Source of the DNA: Rhynchopus sp. YZ270_cl-10
Taxonomy: Eukaryota > Euglenozoa > Diplonemea > Diplonemida > Diplonemidae
Reading direction: 5' to 3'
Assembly: GCA_964035575.1 (NCBI GenBank)
Contig: OZ037833.1
Span: forward strand, 2,232,001-2,296,000
Length of the DNA: 64,000 nt
This document shows, piece by piece, positions 36,809 through 47,240 of this stretch (position 1 is the stretch's first letter; each line of letters opens with the position of its first letter). Under the pieces are notes generated by a model that was given only the letters and a program-made list of their open reading frames with translations, did not search any database and was not told where the DNA came from. The position numbers and the translations under genes are program-made.

Positions 36809-37020
36809 GTGCCCAAAATTCCACACCCCGGAACACCCCATTTTTGTGTTTCTTTCTGTGGCAAAAAACTTCTCTCTTAGGACCTCGGACGGTCCTGTAA
36901 CAAAAAAAATAAAGAAAAGTTTGTCGGATGGAGTAGCCTCTGTATGGGCACCTTCGTTACAATAGCAAAGTCCTGCTACTGCTAAACGCTCTGAAAAAAG
37001 GAAAAAAAGAAAAAGAAAGA

Positions 37021-37100
37021 AGTTGAAAGTGCAAACACCTCGCCGTTCATCGGCAGACGCAACGAACCTCTCCTGCTGGTTATCGAACCCCAGAGAGCAC
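37021..37100 (+). repeat. Short dispersed repeat, TATCGAACCC family, copy 1
   Basis: Starts GTTGAAAGTGCAAACACCTC and ends GGTTATCGAACCCCAG, a small stem-loop. On the minus strand that end reads GGGTTCGATAACC, like a Pol III box B but one base off a proper T-arm. Related: 41689, 43006, 50388. Confidence 0.45.
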
Positions 37101-40100
37101 TAAAGAGATACAGATCTTTTCTGGATTGGGATGTAGTTGCCTTGCAAGACAGTTACCACTATCCCATTATCCCATTTATTTTATTGATTTTCCTTCCATA
37201 TTGTTGGAGTTGCTGGAAAGAAGAAAAAAAAAAGAGGGGATCCTTCTCTCGCTGCGTTCTTTTTAAAGATTGCATTCCTTTTCAAAAGGGAAAATGAAAT
37301 GCATTGAAGAAATGAATATTTCAGGCAAAAAATAATAATAATAATAATGGACACCCATCTAAAAAAAAACACAATAACAAAATAACGGTTTTATTTTCTT
37401 CTGATTTTGCAGAAAAAAAAGCATCACAAAGAAAAAGACTGTAAACAGCGTCTCTTTATTTTTTGGTTGAGGAAGGGGTGGGGTTGCTTCGTGAAAGAAC
37501 CATCGACACATGTGGTATAAAAAATAATAATACAGTTCCTGCACGAATCTGTACCATAGCCAAGATGCTTACAGTGACTAGAGTATTACCTACTATTTCA
37601 TTAGTTGAGTGGTAAGTCTTCAGTCAAACCCGTGAAGCTATTTTGTGTAACTTACATCTCGTTCCAAAAAAATACCACCTCAAACAAAAAAATCAAAAAA
37701 AAAGAGGAAAAACTTGAAAAAATGAATGAAACCACGCAAGGAAACATACCAAAATTCTCAACCAAAAAAAAAACCCCCCATCAAAATTCTCAAAAACTGA
37801 GAAAATAAAAAGGGGAAGAAGGGGCTCGGGAGGAGGGGAGAAAAAACAGGAAAAAAAATAGGCAAAAGAATTCACCTAATTAGATTCACACACTTCCAAT
37901 TCAGAATGGAAAGTATTGAGTCCAAAAAAAAAAAAAAAAAGGCCATTTAATGACCTCCCCCCCCAAGAACGATATTCCTCCAACAAAGGCTTCAAAAAAA
38001 CAATGTGGTATTGCAGCACCGCAAAGCAACTTCACGTAGAGACGGGAAGAGTTATGATGTGTCCATGCACGCTCATGTACTCTGTTCAACCGACTATGAA
38101 GCCTCATAACGACGTAGACAAAAAAAAATGAGTGTGCATGGGCCGAAAAAACTGGCCCATATTAAAAAAGTTGAAAGTGCAAAGCCTTTCGAATCGTGTT
38201 CAATGGTTGACCTCAATTCCCTGCAAGGTTCCCTTCTCCCCATCAGGGCTCAACGCCTCTCTCCCTCTGTGCCCATCTCCCATAAGAAAAAGGGGAGAAA
38301 AATCTCCTGTTTTTGCAGAATACAGTCCTGTGCTCTCCATTTGTAAATTTGATCGCACTCTAACGCAGGGATATAGCCTGACCCAAACCTATCTCGTCTC
38401 CTGGGTATCCAATGATCCCCGTTCGTTATCTGATGAGTGGAGGCGGGAGTAGGACGTAGTAACGGTATTCACGAAAGGAGAGATAGGTGAGGAACGGTTG
38501 CGTGGAGCTCACACTAAAAGAAAAAAAAAGCGAGGTGTCCACACAGTATCAATTATTCAAAAACAAAATAAAAATGTGTTTTTCGTACAGTACAAAACAA
38601 AAACATCGTCCCAAAAGGCAAGGATATCGACAAATCTGCGCAGTGTTTGCAGGGCAAATTCTATGCATGCATTGTGGACATAAAAACCACGATGGGAGGA
38701 TTAATACACAACAAAAAGCAGATACAGGGGAAAGGGTCACCGCTGACGCTCTGTGGTATTTCTGGACATGGTCAGATTTAACAAAGGAAAAATGGTTTGC
38801 CACAATGCTGTGGGACTGTCTCCTTCTTGCGCACAATGTGCTGTAACAAAGTGAAATTGGACAAATGCACGCCTCTGTAGACGTAAGCAATGACCATCAA
38901 GTATGTGAACCTAATAATGGCAATGGGAATTTTCTGGGTTTTGTGTTCACATGAAAAAATCATTTATAAAGTTGCTGTTTGTTGTTGGGGGGTTTATTAT
39001 ATTTTTTTTGGCAGCTAGGCTGCCTTCGTTCGAATCTAGGTATTTTGTTTGTTTTTTTTTGGGTGAGGTTTGGTCAAATTTGATTTTCCTCCACAAAAAA
39101 TAAAAATAAAAATTGAAGAGATGAAGTTCATGTTGAGGTGCACACATCTTCAAAACCAAAGTACGCCGCAAAAAAAAACCTCCCCTTTTCCTTCCCATCT
39201 CTTCGACAATTGTCGTTGAGCACTTGGTGTTAGTTTCATCAGCTAGGATCGAAGCATTTCGCTTCCATATTTTTTTTTTTTAGTGGGGAAAAAAAAAGCG
39301 GAAGAGGGGAAATTGTTGACACTACATTTCTATACTAGGTCTTGTTATGATATCACTTTGCACCACATGTGTTCTCTAATTGAAAACAAAGGCGGAACAG
39401 AATATTTGCATCACTCCAAAACCAGTCGTACCTTTTTGCAATGTATACATTCCCTCTCTACCCAGAAAAAAAAACAAGAGACGTTGAAAATGCAAAAAAA
39501 AGTGATCATCAAATGAAAGGCGGGCCCAAAGGAGGACAGTTTACATCTGCACAGATAAAACGAGCCTAAAGGTGGAGATGGTTTTGTATGTACTCGCATT
39601 TGAGGAGATTCGAAAAGTTGGAATAAAAGCGTTACGACGTTTTGTGCAAAAAAAAATATGCTTCCTCTAATCGTCAGAGACTAAAATATGGAGTGGCTCG
39701 TCCCAAAATAAAGTGTCTTTTTTGTACTTATTTTGTAGCACAAAAGTGGCGTTTTGGGGCCACCAAACTATTTACATAAAATCACCTCCGAAAAGGTTTG
39801 TTTGACCGTTTTTTTAAAAGAAAATTTTGTCACAAAGAATCGTCTCCTCTCATGAGTCACCTTTAAAAACATCGAGAAAAAGAAAAAAAGAACACATTTC
39901 TCTTGAAAATTTGACAACGTGGCATCGTCATCACCTATGTGATCACCACACAATTACTTTTTTTTTTGTTCCGTTATTTATATTTTGTTGTATTGACAAA
40001 TCACCCCATTTAAAGGTGAATTCTGTACTTTTTTTTGTAGTTGCGACCATCACCTGTCCGAGGACCGGTTCTGACAAAGGTTTTTTTTTCCCACCCAAAT

Positions 40101-40563
40101 ATTGGGCTTTGTTCTTTGCGACCCCTCTGAAACCCATCAAAGTTGAACCTAAACTCTCGCAACATTATAACACAAAGAGGGAACCCCTAATAGGGAGGTG
40201 AAAAGAAATAGAAAATGGGGTAGGGGACAAAATCAACGTGAAGCTGATTCGGATAATATGGCGAAACGTAAATACAGAGGAAAAGACAGAGAGAGAGAAA
40301 AAACACAAAGAAAAACTTGAGTGCAAAAAAAGCCTTCACACATACCCACGGCCAAAAAAAAAAAACACACTTCCCTTTTTGGATCAAGCGAAACTACCTA
40401 TCGAGTCACGCAATGAGGCCGTTGGTAGTGTACCTGCTATCTATACAGACTAAGTCGTGGAATCACTGCAAACGCACACAATACCTCACCAGAAAAAAAT
40501 TTAAAAAGAAAAATTCAGTGAATATGTCTCACATACATAACACATCTGAAAAAAAAAAGTAGA

Positions 40564-40603
40564 GTTGAAATACAAAGCCCTCTCGTGAACAGTGTACCTT
40601 GGT
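40564..40603 (+). repeat. Short dispersed repeat, AAGCCCTCTCGTG family, copy 2
   Basis: GTTGAAATACAAAGCCCTCT then CGTGAACAGTGTACC; directly follows an A tract. Confidence 0.6.
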
Positions 40604-40642
40604 ATGACCGGCTGTACCGGGGGGTGGACACAAAAAAAAAAA

Positions 40643-40680
40643 GAAAGGTTTATAAGATGAACCTAAGCCTCTTGTGCTTA
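40643..40680 (+). repeat. Short dispersed repeat, alternative-hairpin family, copy 2
   Basis: GGTTTATAAGATGAACC (stem GGTT/AACC) followed by CTAA-GCCTCTTGTG-CTTA. Confidence 0.5.
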
Positions 40681-41558
40681 ATCACCTAAAAAAGGGTAAT
40701 CTTTGACACCTCAACGAATAAAGGCAATCTGATCTCCGTGGATGTGAGACAGAAAATGGGGAATATGGGAATGGCTAATAGCTAGTAGGAGGCTTGACGG
40801 TAAAAAAAAGGAAAAGGTTGGGGGATAGAGAGGAGGGAGAGGACACCACATAACTAAGAGAAGTTGAAAGACGTCGAATGATCCTTTGTTTTGTTTTGTT
40901 TTTTGATTTTTTTTTTCTTCTTTTTTTTCGATTCGCTAAACGTCTAGTATCACGAATCGGTCTCCTTCCTCTGCAATTTGTGTTGCAAAAAGAAGGAGTA
41001 AAAAAAAAGAGGGAAAAAAAAAAACAAAAAAGAAAAAGAGAAAGAGAAAAAAAAGGGGAGATTGACAGTGGGAGGTAGAGCGTGCTTTTAAAAAAAAAAA
41101 TCATTGCTGGGAGAAAACGGATTTCCTTTCAAACAACTCAAAAGATAACCCCCTTTTTTTGTCTGCAACTCTTTTTATTTTCTGGGGAAGGGGAGAACAA
41201 AAGAAATCTCCAATAAAAAATTGGAGAGTTTTTTGTGTGTGTGGAAGGATCAATACCGAAAATATGGTAGACTTTTAATAAACCAACAAAATAATAAAAA
41301 AAAACAGTGAAACCATTTGTGTACGATGGTTGTGGTGCAGACCTTGCAGATTAGAGTTACCAATGGTATTACCTAGGACCCTTGGATCGGGGTACCTTTA
41401 GAAAAAAATTGCTGGTTTATTTCCTGTTTAGAATTGTGAATCTCTTTGAAATGTGCACTTATTTAAGAAATACCCAAAAAGAGGACCATAAATGGTGAAA
41501 ACGCGCCGGGTACCTACTACACGAAGGAAAACAACGAAATAAGTCGCCCAAAATAAAG

Positions 41559-41599
41559 TTGACTTGACATACAAAGCCCTCTTCGTGACAGTGTACCTG
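41559..41599 (+). repeat. Short dispersed repeat, AAGCCCTCTCGTG family, copy 3
   Basis: GTTGACTTGACATACAAAGC then CCTCTTCGTGACAGTGTACC; followed by an A tract. Confidence 0.6.
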
Positions 41600-41688
41600 A
41601 GAGAAAAAAAAGAGGGAAGGGATAGGAAGACGTCTCTAAGGCTCACAATGACGAAGAAAGTGAAGTAGACAATTCTCCCTCGTGCGAA

Positions 41689-41736
41689 CGCAGGGATACA
41701 GGCACCTCACGCTCCATCTGTTTGTCGAACCCCGAT
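41689..41736 (+). repeat. Short dispersed repeat, TATCGAACCC family, copy 2
   Basis: CAGGCACCTCACGCTCCATC and then GTTTGTCGAACCCC, parallel to the copy at 43006. Confidence 0.45.
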
Positions 41737-42429
41737 TGTTGAAGATAGACCTAAATACCGCTGTGCTTACGTCAACTGGAAAAAAAAAAGAGTGGTTTTT
41801 TTTCTTGTTTTGCCAATTCATTTGTCTGCACACAGCGAATCAAAAATACAATCAATCACAGTACAGGGAAGTACTTTTTGAAGAAAAATCAATTTTTGGC
41901 AAATTCAAAAAATTGACAACAAAAAAAAAAAAAAACGTGATGTACATGGCCATCTTCACAAATCATCTATTTTCCAATGTGCGCTTTTTTTTGTTTTGTT
42001 TTCCCAAAACAAAGTAAAAAGGGGAGGGGAAACAACGTTTTTTAAAAGAATCTTCGGAATTTGATTGAGCGAAACAGAGTTGCTCTCATGACAGTACCTT
42101 TTGGTACATGAATGGTGGACCCCTAACCATGCCAGCCCTAGATCCATTTCGAGGTTGACATCTGATATGCAAAACAAGAGGGAGGAGAGATGAAACGACA
42201 TTTATGTCCCTTTTTTTTTGCCCCTTTTTTTTGTCGACAATCACCTGTACTCAATGTCGCCCGAAGGCTAATGTACTTAGATATACGACTTTTTTTTGCC
42301 TCTTTTCAGTGGAACTGTCGAGAGGCCTCCATTTGCCGCACACGCCATACAATAATAGAAACGGTACTGGCAGATACACAAGGCTTCTGTTCTCATGGGA
42401 TGACACCAAAATGAGAGGAAAGTAAAAAG

Positions 42430-42452
42430 AGTTGATAAGATGAACCTAAGCT
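42430..42452 (+). repeat. Short dispersed repeat, alternative-hairpin family, partial copy 3
   Basis: GTTGATAAGATGAACCTAAG, then diverges. Confidence 0.4.
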
Positions 42453-42681
42453 GATCAATGTTTAAAAAAACCCCCCATAATTTGCCACGGATATAATTTG
42501 CGAAAAAGTCCGGTTTTTCTGTAGCGCGGGGGGAAAAAATTGCGAAAAACCCCTTTTTTTTTGGCGGGGTGGGGAGGAAAAAGACGTTGCTGGGAAAAAT
42601 AGCATCTACAGATGTGGCAACCAAAAAGGGGTGATCATCGTGAATGCATATGCCCTGTGAATGTAGGGACGTTAATAAAAA

Positions 42682-42728
42682 ACAGAAAGGTTTTGTATTG
42701 ATGAACCTAAGCCTCGTGTGATTAGGTC
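42682..42728 (+). repeat. Short dispersed repeat, alternative-hairpin family, copy 4
   Basis: GGTT...GATGAACC followed by ACCTAA-GCCTCGTGTGA-TTAGGT, a perfect six-base stem. Confidence 0.5.
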
Positions 42729-43005
42729 AAACCTTCAAAAGTGAGTATCGTTATTGATGACGTAAGAGGGAAACAATGGAGAGAAAAGACAAATAGAAAC
42801 GTAACACTTAACACTCACCACACGATAAAACCCATGGGAGACAGGTTGTGGTGAAACGCACGACACCTCGACCTGTTTGGTGAGGGGGTGGCTCTGCAGC
42901 GCGGTTCGTCCCCAGAACCGCAAAGTGTGTTCAAAATGCTTTGTTTCTATTTCCTCCTTCATGTTATGAGGTGACACAAAATGATTGGTGCGTAAAAAAA
43001 AGTGA

Positions 43006-43085
43006 AGTCAGTAGTGCAAATGCCTCTGGGACGCAGGCACCTGACGCTCCGTGGGTTATCGAACCCTGGAGTGATGCACTGTGTA
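43006..43085 (+). repeat. Short dispersed repeat, TATCGAACCC family, copy 3
   Basis: GCCTCTGGGACGCAGGC (stem GCCT/AGGC), CACCTGACGCTCC, then GGGTTATCGAACCC (stem GGGTT/AACCC). Confidence 0.5.
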
Positions 43086-43170
43086 CTTGCTTGCAGGTAG
43101 ACTGTGAGCAGGCTTTCGGGCTTTCCCAAACCCCGTATCCTGCAAACCCTGACGCAGGCACAAAAAAAAA

Positions 43171-43205
43171 GTTGACTTGAAATACAAAACCCTCTCGTGG
43201 CAGTG
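43171..43205 (+). repeat. Short dispersed repeat, AAGCCCTCTCGTG family, copy 4
   Basis: GTTGACTTGAAATACAAAAC then CCTCTCGTGGCAGTG; begins directly after an A9 tract. Confidence 0.6.
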
Positions 43206-43770
43206 AAAAAACTGAGGGCGGGGAAAAGGTGAAAGAAAGAGTCGAAAGTGCATACGCCTCTACTAAATATCATGGAATCCAAATTTTGAAAAATAAAGTT
43301 TTGAAAAGATTAAAAAACCAACACTCAACTATCGTCTAGCCAGTGTCACGCCTACCTCGGTAGGTTACAGTGAGAAAAAAAAAAATGAAAAATCAACATC
43401 AAGGGGCGCACATCGTCGTTTAAAGAAAACAAAAGACACACATGATTTTTTTTTTCATCTTTGAAATTATTTTTTTTGCTCTTTTTTTTTTTTGCATCAC
43501 TTGTGGGAGGGGGTAGGGGGAGATAAAGAAGAGTACCAGGAGATACAAGGATATGAAATCAAATACTCCTGGTCAAAAAGGGACTTTACAAAAAAAGGGG
43601 AGGGGGTTTTGTGAAGGGAAACAACAGCATATGATAGGATATTACCAGCAAAAAAATAAACTAAAAAGAGGTAAAGATGAATGTGCTTCACATACACATC
43701 TCTCGAAAAGTTGGACCGTTTTTGTGTTTGGCAAACACTACATTACGTGCTATTGTTTTATTTATTTTTT

Positions 43771-43830
43771 TGAAAACTTGGTTGTATTAGTGTAGCCACC
43801 CTAGAGTATGCTCCACTAGTACTAGTTTTT
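43771..43830 (-). repeat. Short dispersed repeat, GGTTGTATYAGTGTAG family, copy 2
   Basis: AAAACTTGGTTGTATTAGTG, then TAGCC and TGCTCCACTA, as in the copy at 60629. On the minus strand it ends in an A tract. Confidence 0.5.
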
Positions 43831-43884
43831 TTTTTTCTTCTTGATAAATTGTTGGAGTACTGTAGTTGCCTCGGTTGTGTCGCC

Positions 43885-43906
43885 ACAGTTGTGCAATCTC
43901 CACTGT
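43885..43906 (+). repeat. Repeat CACAGTTGTGCAATCTCC, copy 1
   Basis: The 21-bp match CACAGTTGTGCAATCTCCAC plus T recurs at 60592-60613. In the other copy it lies just left of a GGTTGTATYAGTGTAG element; here it lies about 100 bp to the right of one. Confidence 0.5.
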
Positions 43907-44730
43907 TATTTTGTCTGCTGTGTTATTTTCCATTTTTGGGGTATATTGTTTCAGGTCTACCCACACAACACGTGGCTGTATTCTATCCTAAGAATTGAAT
44001 ATTAAGACAGGGTGATAAGAAAAAGGTATTTTAAGAAACATCCCTAGTACAGGTCAACCAGCAAAATCATCGGGGGAGGTGAGAGGGGGGAAGGCTTCCC
44101 TGTCGAATCTCTCTTATGGGGAACAGTGGAATAGTGACGCATTATGCTTTTGTTTTGTTGTTCAAAAAAAAACAAGCTTTTTGCTTCTTTTGTTCGAACA
44201 AAAAATGTGGCTAAACAATACAAAGATCCTCTTTCCATGCAAAGTATCGTGTGAACGTTACTTTGCACAGCAAAAGACATCACTAAAAGAAAAATTCTGG
44301 GGAAATGGGAAGGGAAGTTTTTTGGTGAGACGCTGTGGGGAAGGGGGGGGAAAAAAATCATATTAACAAACTAAAATAAAAGCCTTTCCCCATTCCTCCC
44401 AAGAAAGAGTTATTCCTTCAAAACCAAATATAAAAAAACCCTGAGACTCAGCCCAATGTTTCTTTTTTGTTTTGCTTTATTACAAGCTTCCAGTCTAGAG
44501 CTGGTAAATTTGCTTGGAGAGGGAAAGGGAAAGGGTGATTTACTCTGGTAAACTCAAAGTTTCGTGGTGTTCTTTTTTTCCAGCTGCAACTTTTTTTTCG
44601 CAACTCTTTGTGAATGCAAAAAAAAAAACAAAAATAACAAATCAAACCACAAAAAAAAAAATCATGTGAAATCCTTTTCCCCCCTCATTTTTCCTCCGCT
44701 CTCCCCCCCCGCCACCCGTCCAAGCTTTTG

Positions 44731-45975
44731 TTATTCAGCTTCTGGGTAGGGTGGGGTGATAGATGCGTAGCTGGAATCGAGATTGTCACTGAAGGATGTG
44801 TCGCTTTGCGTTTCACTGAGGGTGACACCGGTGGGGAGGAGATGGACTTGGGAGGCAGCCGCAGCCGCGGTCGCAGCACTGCCACTCCCTTGCCTCGCAG
44901 ACGAAGGAATCGGGACGTTGTTGGACGTACCCCCACAGCCACTCAACGTACACGCCAGGGTTCCACACGGCCCATCATGGTACGGCAACAACGACGCTGG
45001 AGAGTGAGAGTGAGAGTGAGAATGCCCTGCCGCCTCATCAGTATCCCCTGCACTCCCCGTAAAGGAGGCCCCCTTAATCAAAATGGGTGGCGTACCCGAC
45101 AGCATCGTGGTAGGTCCTGTAGGTGGCACAGCTGGGATGGGTGCTGTGGTGGGAATGGTTTGTGGGGTGTCTGTTTCGCCGAGAGAGGAGATGCTGCCGG
45201 AGGAGGCTTTGTCGATGGGGACCATGTGGCTTGGGGGTTGGCTGGTCTGTCGTGCGGGAAGGGATTTGACAGTGTCGTTGAGATCTGTTGACGCCTTTGC
45301 AGGGATCACCTTCAGCGACGCTTTGCGTTCTGATACATAAAACCCCTGCGCCTTCGCCTCCTTCTGCAAACGCTCCACAAAGCATTTCGCAAGCTCCATT
45401 TCCTCCTCAGTTTGACGGAACAAAACCTTCTCAGGCTTCACATTCCGCTCATAATGCTCCTTCCCCAAAGACAACGCCCTGCCAACCAAACCGTACTGCC
45501 CTTTGTAGTGAAGCTTCGTCTTCTGGTACTTCCCATACTGCGAGGTGTTCATCGTCTTCAACTCATTGAGCACACCACGCGCCGCAACTAACAGAGCAGG
45601 CTCTGACAAGCGAGGGGCAGAGGCTGCCTTTGGAGAAGGGGGTGTCTTTTTGGTTTCGTTCTTTTCCGCCTTGCGGCGGTTGGTTGGGGATGGGGCAGAG
45701 CCGCTGGAGGAGCTGCTCGGGGAGGTGGGTGCGTGGTCTGAGCACGAAGAGGGCACGCCTGCCGAAGATCCCTCTGCGCACGGCGGGAGGTCCGCTGCCA
45801 CACGCATACCCGGTGCACCAGGCAGCGTCGGTGTGGGTGGCTCCACCTCTATTGCAGCCGCGCAAAACTCCGCCTGCAAACCACCCTTACTATGCGCCTC
45901 GCGTATCGCAGCCAGACGCATCTGCAGCACACTGAGGGCCCGTCTCGCCTCCAGATGCTTCTGAGGAACCGCCAT
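44731..45975 (-). CDS. Unidentified 414-residue protein with a Lys/Glu-rich central block and Ser/Thr/Pro-rich ends
   Basis: A single exon from an ATG (MAVPQKHLEARRALSVLQ) to TAA. Residues 1-40 look like an amphipathic helix. Residues 45-125 are low complexity and rich in Pro, Ser and Ala. The middle (about 130-225) is charged and helical, with GKYQKTKLHYKGQYGLVGRA and FRQTEEEMELAKCFVERLQK, and is the part most likely to be conserved. The last half is rich in Ser, Thr and Pro with a run of HS dipeptides. There is no signal peptide or membrane segment. A good acceptor (ATCCTTTCAG) lies about 50 bases upstream of the ATG, suggesting a leader intron. I do not recognise the family; it may be a cytoplasmic adaptor or scaffold. 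Confidence 0.6.
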   Translation of the reverse strand: MAVPQKHLEARRALSVLQMRLAAIREAHSKGGLQAEFCAAAIEVEPPTPTLPGAPGMRVAADLPPCAEGSSAGVPSSCSDHAPTSPSSSSSGSAPSPTNRRKAEKNETKKTPPSPKAASAPRLSEPALLVAARGVLNELKTMNTSQYGKYQKTKLHYKGQYGLVGRALSLGKEHYERNVKPEKVLFRQTEEEMELAKCFVERLQKEAKAQGFYVSERKASLKVIPAKASTDLNDTVKSLPARQTSQPPSHMVPIDKASSGSISSLGETDTPQTIPTTAPIPAVPPTGPTTMLSGTPPILIKGASFTGSAGDTDEAAGHSHSHSHSPASLLPYHDGPCGTLACTLSGCGGTSNNVPIPSSARQGSGSAATAAAAASQVHLLPTGVTLSETQSDTSFSDNLDSSYASITPPYPEAE

Positions 45976-46256
45976 TTCCTCTACTTGGCCTCCGGTCTTG
46001 GGGTAAACCCCAATACCTTCTATAGACCTGAAAGGATGATGTTGGGTTGTTTAAAGTGAAGTGTAAAATGGTGATATGCCAACATTCCTCTGTCCACACA
46101 GGCGACGGAGCTCCTCAGGTAGAACCACGGAGGGCACTTTATTGATGCACACCTAGGGGAATGCTGTATGAAGGCAGAGGCACTAAACCATCTAGAATAG
46201 AAAGTTTTAAGTCAGGTTGAGAAGGGGAGAAAAAAATGGGGAGAATGGGATGTCGG
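45976..46256. other. Short spacer
   Basis: Includes the likely leader and splice acceptor of the preceding gene (acceptor near 46029) and the 3' flank of the hydroxylase-like gene. No further gene seen. Confidence 0.4.
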
Positions 46257-47060
46257 CTATACATTATGCATAATGCATATCTCAGCAATCTCGCTCGCAG
46301 AGAGCTGTGGATGCCAAAGGTCGATGATGAGTGTAATACGTTCCCCACCCACCCCATTGCATTGTACAGAGTGCAGAAATGAGTCGTCAAAGAGAAAGCA
46401 CTGTCCTGCCTGTGGAGAATACAATTCACCTGCAACAAAGAACGTAACACCATCAGGCTGTTTCAGTGGGAGCTGCAGACGAAGTCTCGCATTAGTAGAA
46501 CCATGGTGTGGGGTGACACACAGCCCACCTTCACCAAAGGTTAGTCTACTGAAGAACACATTCCCAAACACGGTGCCACACATTACATTAAACCCTGACC
46601 GCCCCATAACCCCTTTTAATATTTCACTCAGAAGAGGAAGTTCGTGACAGAGACGTCCTTGGTTTATGAGAAACAGCGTCTGCCATGTTCCCCCATCGAC
46701 CATAGGGTTGGTGGTCCAAAGAGGGGAAGACAAAGGGAATGTTTGTTGCAGTTCATCGAGAATCGCAGCAGTGTTGTGTTCGAGTCTGGTCACCCACGAA
46801 GGTGTTTGCAAGACGGTGGTACGCTTCCCGTTGCACTGCCAGACAGGCACTGCAAGCAATCCCTCGTGGTGTAACACCGTCGCACCCTGTTCCCGTGGGT
46901 TGATATCCCTCCCCATACCCCTACCCCCATGTGTGCCTGCACATCGTGTGCATCCGACCCTCCCGCATGTCCTCTTCTCCCCCTTCCCCACAAAAAACCC
47001 AACCAACAACACAAAAACAACCAAACTCACAAAATGCTCTGCAATCCAATCCAGCATCAT
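46257..47060 (-). CDS. Membrane-anchored aspartyl/asparaginyl beta-hydroxylase-like protein
   Basis: A single exon of 267 residues. The N terminus MMLDWIAEHFVSLVVFVLLV is a membrane anchor, so the catalytic part would face the ER/Golgi lumen (type II). The C-terminal two thirds match the Asp_Arg_Hydrox family of 2-oxoglutarate/Fe(II) dioxygenases: PHHGSTNARLRLQLPL corresponds to the family's PHxGxTNxRLRxHL, FLFDDSFLHSV contains the second metal-binding His, and GERITLIIDLWHPQLS carries the Arg that binds 2-oxoglutarate and the WHP signature. It probably hydroxylates Asp/Asn side chains of secretory proteins. As in animal ASPH there is a His/Gly pair instead of a full 2-His-1-carboxylate triad. 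The pyrimidine-rich TTTACAG ends four bases before the first of two ATGs, so a splice acceptor directly precedes the coding region. Confidence 0.85.
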   Translation of the reverse strand: MMLDWIAEHFVSLVVFVLLVGFFVGKGEKRTCGRVGCTRCAGTHGGRGMGRDINPREQGATVLHHEGLLAVPVWQCNGKRTTVLQTPSWVTRLEHNTAAILDELQQTFPLSSPLWTTNPMVDGGTWQTLFLINQGRLCHELPLLSEILKGVMGRSGFNVMCGTVFGNVFFSRLTFGEGGLCVTPHHGSTNARLRLQLPLKQPDGVTFFVAGELYSPQAGQCFLFDDSFLHSVQCNGVGGERITLIIDLWHPQLSASEIAEICIMHNV

Positions 47061-47208
47061 ATCTGTAAATGGGGGGGGGTAGGAAAAGAAGCCGGGAAGG
47101 GGAGAGGAGGGAGGAGGAGGAGGAGGAGGAAGGGCAAAAGAGAAGGGTTGTTGTTTGAAGGAGGGAGTGTGCTTTCTAGCTTAAAGGGGGGGTCGACGTA
47201 TTATGTAG

Positions 47209-47240
47209 GTGCGGGTATTATGCTAGCATAATACCCGCAC
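47209..47240. repeat. Perfect 32-bp palindrome inside the left terminal repeat
   Basis: Both halves read GTGCGGGTATTATGC towards the centre GCTAGC at 47222-47227. It is lacking at the right end of the element. Confidence 0.9.

Larger units (their letters stand above)
35432..36840. mobile_element. Putative DNA element with 29-bp terminal inverted repeats and decamer arrays
   Basis: 35432-35460 and the reverse complement of 36812-36840 agree at 27 of 29 bases (core GGTGTTCCGGGGT then GGAATTTTGGG). Inside each end is a patch of CACAACTCTT units that pairs with a decamer array: TGTGAACAGT-type at 35521-35624 and TTGTGAAAAC at 36671-36808. The interior has no transposase-like frame; it includes a copy (36230-36335) of a repeat found at about 48815 and 53325. 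The layout fits a non-autonomous foldback-like element. A target-site duplication cannot be called because the flanks are T-rich. Confidence 0.6.
36841..44730. other. Gene desert of A/T tracts and short repeated segments
   Basis: About 7.9 kb without a frame I would call a gene; the open frames present are short, Lys- or Phe-rich products of A and T tracts. The region is a string of 40-150 bp segments separated by A9-A16 or T9-T17 tracts. Several segments recur here and elsewhere in the window: the AAGCCCTCTCGTG family, the alternative-hairpin family, the TATCGAACCC family, the GGTTGTATYAGTGTAG family and CACAGTTGTGCAATCTCC. This looks like a sink for retroposed small RNAs or a cluster of small non-coding RNA genes rather than protein-coding DNA. 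Confidence 0.55.

Noticed and set aside
38487-38846. 119-codon frame with a CMHCGHKNHDG segment
   Set aside because: The Cys/His spacing does not fit a known zinc finger and the frame lies within the tract-rich desert.
39013-39053. tRNA gene suggested by GTTCGAATC
   Set aside because: The box B core is there but upstream is a T tract with no D-arm, anticodon stem or acceptor pairing on either strand.
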